Shown: positions 58,346 to 64,000 of the stretch, one piece after another
How the letters are laid out: every line of letters begins with the position of its first letter
Numbering within the stretch: position 1 is the first letter of the stretch
Source of the DNA: Limisphaerales bacterium
GTDB lineage: Bacteria; Verrucomicrobiota; Verrucomicrobiia; Limisphaerales; UBA1096
DNA length: 64,000 nucleotides
Direction: 5' to 3'
Assembly (NCBI GenBank): GCA_004213515.1
Contig: SHAK01000007.1
Location: forward strand, 21,159 to 85,158
Notes under the pieces: generated by a model
Told to the model about the DNA's origin: nothing
Database searches by the model: none
Seen by the model: the letters and a program-made list of their open reading frames with translations, nothing else
Position numbers and translations under genes: made by a program

Positions 58346-59749
58346 ATGCAAACGAATACATCCAGGCGAAAATTTTTAGAGACTACCACTGGAGGATTTG
58401 CAGGCCTTGCATTAAGTCAAATCCTGAGAGCGGAAACCGTCCATGGAGTAGCATTACACCACCAGCCTAAAGCTAAAAGAGTCATTCAACTCTTTATGAA
58501 TGGCGGGGTAAGTCAGATGGACACTTTCGATTACAAGCGTTCACTTGAAGATTTAAATGGTAAAACCTTTGACCCTGGAGATGGAAAACTGGTGGAATCA
58601 GTTACAAAATCACCCGGATTCAAGGTCCTAAAGAGCCCATTTAAATTCAAACAACACGGAGGATGCGGCCGCTGGGTAAGTGATGTTCTACCCAATATGG
58701 CTTCGATGGTGGATGACCTTGCATTCCTAATGTCTATGAACTCTCCAACTAATGTTCATGGGTTGGGAAGTTACATGCAAAACACAGGTTTTACTTTACC
58801 GGGATTTCCATGCATGGGGGCTTGGATCAGTTATGCATTAGGTCGTATCAATCAAAACTTACCAGATTTTGTAGTTTTGCCCGATCCCAATGGTTTACCT
58901 TACAACAACCTTGGTAATTTTACATCTGGATTTTTGCCAGCTCGATATCAAGGCACCGTAATCAATGCTGGACCTTCTCAATCTGTACGATACCTATTTC
59001 CGCCAAAGGAAGCCAAGCACATCAATACCCAAAGCGAAAAAGCGAGTCGTGAAGTATTAAGAATTTTAAACCAAAAGCACTTAGATGAAACTCCAGGCGA
59101 TTCTCGCCTCGAAGCACGAATCCAAAGTCTTGAAATGGCTGCAAGAATGCAGCTGAGTGTGCCTGAGCTCTTTGATCTGAATAATGAAAGCAAAGCTATA
59201 AAAAAGCTTTATGGAATGGGGGAAAAACACACATCTGATTTTGCTAAACGCTGCATATTAGGCAGGCGAATGCTGGAACGGGGCGTAAGGTTTGTACAAA
59301 TATGGAGTGGCGCTGGCGGCCCTACCAACAACTGGGATAATCATGCAAATATACATAGTGAATTACCTCATATGACGCGACAAGTGGACAAGCCAATTAC
59401 AGGTCTTATTAAAGATCTGAAAGCTCGAGGAATGCTTGAAGATACCCTAGTCATTTGGACAACAGAATTCGGTCGAATGCCATTTAGCCAAGGGCAAGCA
59501 GGCAGGGATCATAATGGAGGTACATTTGTTACATGGTTTGCAGGTGGAGGCGTCAAAGGCGGCAGCTCATATGGACAAAGCGACCGTTGGGGCTGGAAAA
59601 GTGAAACAGGAACCTCCAGTCACGATATGCACGCCACAATCCTTCATCTTCTCGGCATTAATCATGAGAAACTCACAGTGAGACATAACGGTATCAACCG
59701 TCGCCTCACTGATGTTCATGGGCATGTCATTAACGAAATTATAACTTAA
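58346..59749 (+). CDS. DUF1501 domain-containing protein
   Basis: RRKFLETTTGGFAGLALSQIL, FMNGGVSQMDTFDYK, TTEFGRMPFSQGQAGRDHNGGTFVTWFAGGGVKGG; pairs with the upstream DUF1549/1553 gene. Confidence 0.95.
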   Translation: MQTNTSRRKFLETTTGGFAGLALSQILRAETVHGVALHHQPKAKRVIQLFMNGGVSQMDTFDYKRSLEDLNGKTFDPGDGKLVESVTKSPGFKVLKSPFKFKQHGGCGRWVSDVLPNMASMVDDLAFLMSMNSPTNVHGLGSYMQNTGFTLPGFPCMGAWISYALGRINQNLPDFVVLPDPNGLPYNNLGNFTSGFLPARYQGTVINAGPSQSVRYLFPPKEAKHINTQSEKASREVLRILNQKHLDETPGDSRLEARIQSLEMAARMQLSVPELFDLNNESKAIKKLYGMGEKHTSDFAKRCILGRRMLERGVRFVQIWSGAGGPTNNWDNHANIHSELPHMTRQVDKPITGLIKDLKARGMLEDTLVIWTTEFGRMPFSQGQAGRDHNGGTFVTWFAGGGVKGGSSYGQSDRWGWKSETGTSSHDMHATILHLLGINHEKLTVRHNGINRRLTDVHGHVINEIIT

Positions 59750-59791
59750 TCCAGTTTGTACTTAACTTATTAAAGGTTTAAATTTCGCCAC

Positions 59792-60241
59792 ATGAATATA
59801 AATCACATCATTAAGTGGAATTTTTTCTGTATTGCTACTTTCTCTGCATTAATTGCAACTGGATGCAGTGGATCAAAAGGTAGTATTCACGAGGCAGCAA
59901 TTAAAGCTGACTTAGCGATGGTTAAACGACTAGTAAAAAGCGGTTTAGACATTAATATTAAAGGTGAAAAAGAGCTCACTGCACTACACCTTACAGCATA
60001 CTATGGTCAAGCGAGCCACATTCGTGTAGCCAAGTGGATGCTTGCTAATGGAGCTGATGTATCCCTAGAGGATTACAAGGGAAATACACCGCTAGACGTT
60101 GCAAAGTCTCGTGGAAACAAGGAAATAGCCAAAATTATTGAGGAAGCAGCTAGTAATTCAGTGACGGACAGAAACAAACCACAAGGAGGTCGCAGGCTGA
60201 TAGATGGAGGTACTGGCGTGTCCGAAGTAATAAACTTTTAA
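59792..60241 (+). CDS. ankyrin-repeat lipoprotein
   Basis: Lipobox-like LIATGC; KGEKELTALHLTAYYGQ..HIRVAKWMLANGADVSLEDYKGNTPLDVAKSRGNKEIAKIIEE. Confidence 0.9.
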   Translation: MNINHIIKWNFFCIATFSALIATGCSGSKGSIHEAAIKADLAMVKRLVKSGLDINIKGEKELTALHLTAYYGQASHIRVAKWMLANGADVSLEDYKGNTPLDVAKSRGNKEIAKIIEEAASNSVTDRNKPQGGRRLIDGGTGVSEVINF

Positions 60242-61221
60242 GGTTTTAAATTATTGCTCGTTTCACTCCCTCTCTGATGAACCTCGATCGTTGAGTGAAC
60301 TATCTCAGTAAGAGTGTGCATTTCTGACTTAAACATTCTTACGCTGTTTTCATTGTCGGCGACGATTGTAATCGCAGCTGAATAAATGTTTGGTCCAATC
60401 GACCATACGTGTAGATCGATAATTTCAGTCTTACAAGGCAAAGACTTAATCCTGCTAATTACGCTATCGACAAGATGATCAGGCCCTTGTTGGTCCAATA
60501 AAACAGAACTTGTTTGCTTTAGTAATCCCATCGACCACTTTGTAATAAGAACAGCCCCAACAATTCCCATGATGGGATCCATCCATATCCATCCATAATA
60601 TTTTGCAGCTAAAAGGGCAACAATCGCAAGTAGCGACGTCAAAGTATCCGCTAAGACATGAAGATACGCTGCACGAAGGTTGTGATCTTGAGTATGACTC
60701 TCTACTCCATGGTCATGGGTATGACCCTCTACTCCATGGTCATGGGTATGACCATGATGATGGTCTTCATGTCCAAGAATAAATACTGAAGCTCCATTAA
60801 CAATTAAACCCAGTATTGCAACCCCGATTGCTTGATTGAACGATATCTCAACGGGAACAATAAGCCGATGAATGCTTTCGGAGACCATCAACAGAGCAAA
60901 TATCACTAACAAAATCGCGCCAGTGTAACCGCCAAGAGAATTAACTTTCCCTGTCCCAAAACTGAAAGACCTATCGTGAGCACGCTTACGAGCGAAATAA
61001 TAAGCAAAAGCAGAGATAGAAAGGGCGGCTGCATGCGACGCCATATGCAAGCCATCTGCTAACAATGCCATCGACCCAAATGCCAATCCTGCAACAATTT
61101 CGATTACCATCATCACTGCGGTAAGCAAAATAACTATCAACGTCCGGTTTTCCCCGGATCGCTTTTTGTCTTGCCCAAATGAATGGTCGTGCCGCAAATC
61201 TGTCTGATAATCTGAGCTCAT
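60238..61221 (-). CDS. cation diffusion facilitator (CzcD/ZitB-type) with His-rich loop
   Basis: ALLADGLHMASHAAALSIS, HEDHHHGHTHDHGVEGHTHDHGVESHTQDH, HVLADTLTSLLAIVALL. Confidence 0.94.
   Translation of the reverse strand: MSSDYQTDLRHDHSFGQDKKRSGENRTLIVILLTAVMMVIEIVAGLAFGSMALLADGLHMASHAAALSISAFAYYFARKRAHDRSFSFGTGKVNSLGGYTGAILLVIFALLMVSESIHRLIVPVEISFNQAIGVAILGLIVNGASVFILGHEDHHHGHTHDHGVEGHTHDHGVESHTQDHNLRAAYLHVLADTLTSLLAIVALLAAKYYGWIWMDPIMGIVGAVLITKWSMGLLKQTSSVLLDQQGPDHLVDSVISRIKSLPCKTEIIDLHVWSIGPNIYSAAITIVADNENSVRMFKSEMHTLTEIVHSTIEVHQRGSETSNNLKP
60692..60745. repeat. 27-bp tandem repeat (2 copies) in the CDF His-loop
   Basis: gtatgacYctctactccatggtcatgg twice, one mismatch, encoding HTHDHGVE-type units. 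Confidence 0.9.
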
Positions 61222-61308
61222 TGCTGAGCTCTATATATCTAGACGTTTTTTAAAATCAACAATATATGCTTAACGCAATTTATAGTCTCTAGCTGAAAAA
61301 AACTGTTA

Positions 61309-62160
61309 TCAGCTATCTCCCGAAGATTTACTTACTAAAAAAACGTAATCGAATACCCATCGAAGAACCCAGGTCAACACTAGTAAAAAGCACATTAACG
61401 CAACAACTGTTTGAGCAGGTGGAAGATCATAATAATTACCCAGCATCAAACCTAACATGACACAAAAAATCGCCATCAGAGGCGCTACCAAGAACATTCC
61501 TGATATATTACGGCACATAATTTTAGCCATTTGAGCAGGTAAAATCATAGATCCGAAAGTAAAAAGCATGCCCGAGGAACGAATAGCTAATCCCGTAACT
61601 AATCCCAAAGCACTCGAAATCACAATTGACCAAAGAATTATATTAGCACCCACGGCAGCAGCCATCACAGGATCAGAGAGGTATAGTGTTAAACGGCGCA
61701 TTCGAAGAGTAAGAAACCCGACAAAAACGAAAAGAAGCACCCCGAAAACAATAATATCAGCTGAGCTAGCACCTATTATACTAGAAGAAAATAGTGACTG
61801 AATTTCCTTCAAACCATAAGGCATTCTTACCAACAAAAGCACCGACAAACTTCCTCCGGCTAGAAAGATCCAGCCTGTTATTTCTTCGCTTGTTGAGACT
61901 CCCCCTTCCTGATGTTTTCGAGACACTAACAACGAAGCGCCAACAGAACAGAGAACCGCAGACAAAACGGGTTGTCCTATTTCAAAAAACAAACTTAAAG
62001 CTACACCCAACACAGAAGCTTGCGCCAACGCGGCTGCAACAAAAATATTACCGCGGGCCACAACCACAACACCCATGAGTGATAACGATGCCCCAATTAG
62101 CAGCGCACTAATATATGTCTGCGAAAATAACGTCCATGATTCAAGAAATTCTAAAATCAT
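61309..62160 (-). CDS. metal (Zn/Mn) ABC transporter permease, ZnuB type
   Basis: ISALLIGASLSLMGVVVVARGNIFVAAALAQASVLGVALSLF; LAIRSSGMLFTFGSMILPAQMAKIM. Confidence 0.9.
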   Translation of the reverse strand: MILEFLESWTLFSQTYISALLIGASLSLMGVVVVARGNIFVAAALAQASVLGVALSLFFEIGQPVLSAVLCSVGASLLVSRKHQEGGVSTSEEITGWIFLAGGSLSVLLLVRMPYGLKEIQSLFSSSIIGASSADIIVFGVLLFVFVGFLTLRMRRLTLYLSDPVMAAAVGANIILWSIVISSALGLVTGLAIRSSGMLFTFGSMILPAQMAKIMCRNISGMFLVAPLMAIFCVMLGLMLGNYYDLPPAQTVVALMCFLLVLTWVLRWVFDYVFLVSKSSGDS

Positions 62161-63029
62161 GCTAAAGTATCAGTTTGCTCAACATTTGCCTGCACGGTGT
62201 ATCCTCCAGAGGATTCAGGCCTTACTTCCGTAGGAACGCCAAAAGCCATTTCTAAATTTTCACCTGTTAGTGTTTCTCCCACCGGGCCACATTTGACTTT
62301 CCGATTCTTGAAGACGGCCAAGTGACTTGCGTATCGACCAGCCAATTGCAGGTCGTGAGTCACAAAAATTACGGTGATTCGATGTTGACGATTAAGTTTG
62401 GTAATTGTTTTTAAAAGCCCTGAAGATGCAGCAAGATCCAAACCTGCAGTTGGCTCATCAACAATCATAAGCAAAGGATCTCTCACTAAAGCACGGGCTA
62501 CCATTGCTCGCTGCCGCTGCCCACCTGAAACCCTCCAAATACTGTGATCACGAATTTGCTGAACCCCCATCACTTCGAGCGCTTTCTGAACTCGATGCTT
62601 AAGCTTGGATTCCTCAACATTTAATCCCGCAGTTCCTTGAAAAACAAAGGACTGAATTGTAGTCGGAACGCTAGGATTTAAATCACACTTCTGCGGCACA
62701 AAACCTATACGGCTTCTACGCGCAAAATCAGCCCGCAATTGAACAATCCCGCGTTTCGGTCTCAACGCCCCAAGAAGCGCTTTGATTAAAGTTGTTTTCC
62801 CTTCACCATTAGGACCAATAAAGCACCAAAATTCACTGTCATGAATCTGCATTTCTACAGATTCCAAAATCACATTTCTACCATAAGCGAAGGTAGCTTC
62901 TTTAACCTGAACAATTGGATCTTTTTTTACAAAGGGTTGATCGGGAACTCTCTTTACAGATTCATTATTCTTCTCACTTTGGGAAGCAGAAGACTCGAGC
63001 CCTAGTTGCTTTAAAATATCTTCGCTCAT
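62157..63029 (-). CDS. metal (Zn/Mn) ABC transporter ATP-binding protein, ZnuC type
   Basis: GPNGEGKTTLIKALLGALRPKRG, VSGGQRQRAMVARALVRDPLLMIVDEPTAGLD; 4-bp overlap with the permease. Confidence 0.93.
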   Translation of the reverse strand: MSEDILKQLGLESSASQSEKNNESVKRVPDQPFVKKDPIVQVKEATFAYGRNVILESVEMQIHDSEFWCFIGPNGEGKTTLIKALLGALRPKRGIVQLRADFARRSRIGFVPQKCDLNPSVPTTIQSFVFQGTAGLNVEESKLKHRVQKALEVMGVQQIRDHSIWRVSGGQRQRAMVARALVRDPLLMIVDEPTAGLDLAASSGLLKTITKLNRQHRITVIFVTHDLQLAGRYASHLAVFKNRKVKCGPVGETLTGENLEMAFGVPTEVRPESSGGYTVQANVEQTDTLA

Positions 63030-63095
63030 TTGAAAAAGAACCTTATTGGCTTAAACAATTAAGAACTAAACTGAGAAATTGTTCACAACAACCTA

Positions 63096-63578
63096 TTACT
63101 TATTTTCACAGCTACAGCCATCTGAATCTGACTGATCAATCTTACATGAATCTGGCTGATTGCACTTCGAAATACTTATATTAATAAAATGTGTGCAAGC
63201 AAGTAAACTGCCACCCAGTGCTGTTCCCATAAAATGAGGCCAACTCAAATCCTCCGAACAACAAATATCGGGAGTAGTATAATGAGCACCAAGCAAAATG
63301 ACCCCTCCGAAAAAAGCAATTACAGGTAGCCAATATTTTTTATGAAGTCGGGACGAGAAAGCCGAGCAGCCAATGGCAAATAAAACGGAACAAATTGCAA
63401 ATACCCACTCCAATTCTCTGTTTACTAACCAAGTACCTGCAAGAAATGGCATTATGACAATAAGTATAGGTAGACTAATGCAATGCACGGCACAGAGAGA
63501 TGACATGCAAAAACCAACCCGATCTAAATTAAATCTGAGATTTCTAAAAATATTTAAATTTAAATATTTATGTTTCAT
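63096..63578 (-). CDS. MerC domain-containing protein
   Basis: RVGFCMSSLCAVHCISLPILIVIMPFL, four predicted TM segments, Cys-rich C-terminal tail. Confidence 0.75.
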   Translation of the reverse strand: MKHKYLNLNIFRNLRFNLDRVGFCMSSLCAVHCISLPILIVIMPFLAGTWLVNRELEWVFAICSVLFAIGCSAFSSRLHKKYWLPVIAFFGGVILLGAHYTTPDICCSEDLSWPHFMGTALGGSLLACTHFINISISKCNQPDSCKIDQSDSDGCSCENK

Positions 63579-63648
63579 TTCGATTAATCAACAAGCAAAC
63601 AACTTTTCTATCTCTTTTAAACAAACACCGCAAATTCTTTTATAGACA

Positions 63649-63678
63649 AAGTGGCCAGCCATAATTGACTGACCACTT
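63649..63678 (-). terminator. possible terminator hairpin between the anchor-M-like gene and merC-like gene
   Basis: AAGTGGTCAG-tcaattatgg-CTGGCCACTT on the minus strand (one mismatch); weak T-tract. Confidence 0.4.
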
Positions 63679-63720
63679 CATTCATAACCCTAATAACCAA
63701 ACATGAAATATTTTATATTA

Positions 63721-64000
63721 TTACTCTTCTTCAACTTCGAAGACTAATTGATATTCAGAGCTGCGAGTCTCTTTGCCGTCAGTAGCTAGGTTACCTGAAA
63801 AATCAAAGCTAACTGTATAAGTTCCAGGTTTACTAAATGCCATCGACTGATGCGCATGCGCTCCCGCCTTTGTCACAAATGCGTCCGCTTCACTAATTCC
63901 ATCAGTTGTATTGAAGAATACGTTAGGCTGACCAAAGCTATCTGTTGCATACAGATACACTTCTCCAGGTCCTGTAACCGACTTCAAGTTCATTTGAACC
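63721..64000 (-). CDS. choice-of-anchor-M-like (surface-anchored repeat) protein, C-terminal part, open at window edge
   Basis: GPGEVYLYATDSFGQPNVFFNTTDGISEADAFVTKAGAHAHQSMAFSKPGTYTVSFDFSG; frame stays open upstream of the first Met (..VQMNLK). Confidence 0.7.
   Translation of the reverse strand, partial: VQMNLKSVTGPGEVYLYATDSFGQPNVFFNTTDGISEADAFVTKAGAHAHQSMAFSKPGTYTVSFDFSGNLATDGKETRSSEYQLVFEVEEE

Noticed and set aside
63548-63569. 22-bp perfect palindrome AAATATTTAAATTTAAATATTT
   Set aside because: Lies inside the merC-like coding sequence (KYLNLNIF) and is pure A/T; likely compositional.
1-64000. CRISPR arrays, transposases, integrases, phage genes, rRNA operons
   Set aside because: No regularly spaced repeats, no transposase/integrase-like proteins and no rRNA sequence recognised in reading the window.

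Overview
This is a gene-dense, AT-rich chromosomal window. Gene content strongly suggests a PVC-group bacterium, probably marine Verrucomicrobiota: DUF1549/1553+DUF1501 and DUF1592+DUF1552 pairs, a PVC-type cytochrome c/dehydrogenase, an H-X9-DG pseudopilin and several sulfatases. Housekeeping genes (partial rlmN, glgP, lysC, dapF, asnS, hflKC, cinA, korAB, thrH, coaX, bcp, thiE, tRNA-Pro) alternate with accessory genes: four sulfatases, a CE15-like double-hydrolase, a sugar ABC transporter, a CotH-family protein, a ferric-iron ABC transporter and a Zn/Mn-type ABC locus. No phage, transposon or CRISPR array was seen. The observations most worth a second look are: (1) a NifS/IscS-like protein whose PLP-lysine position is Arg, next to a [4Fe-4S] ferredoxin; (2) a textbook sigma-54 -24/-12 element with a 7-1-7 palindrome ~120 bp upstream, in front of a secreted, highly charged helical protein; (3) an unlisted 38-aa single-TM ORF coupled (TAATG) to a sugar-ABC ATPase; (4) two overlapping, mutually exclusive inverted repeats just upstream of a fatty-acid desaturase that has a ~100-aa coiled-coil tail; (5) a choice-of-anchor-M-like protein next to znuBC/MerC/CDF genes; (6) a beta-rich domain apparently inserted inside a CotH kinase-like fold; and (7) tandem hairpins abutting the korA start. 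All family calls come from motif recognition by eye; no searches were run.
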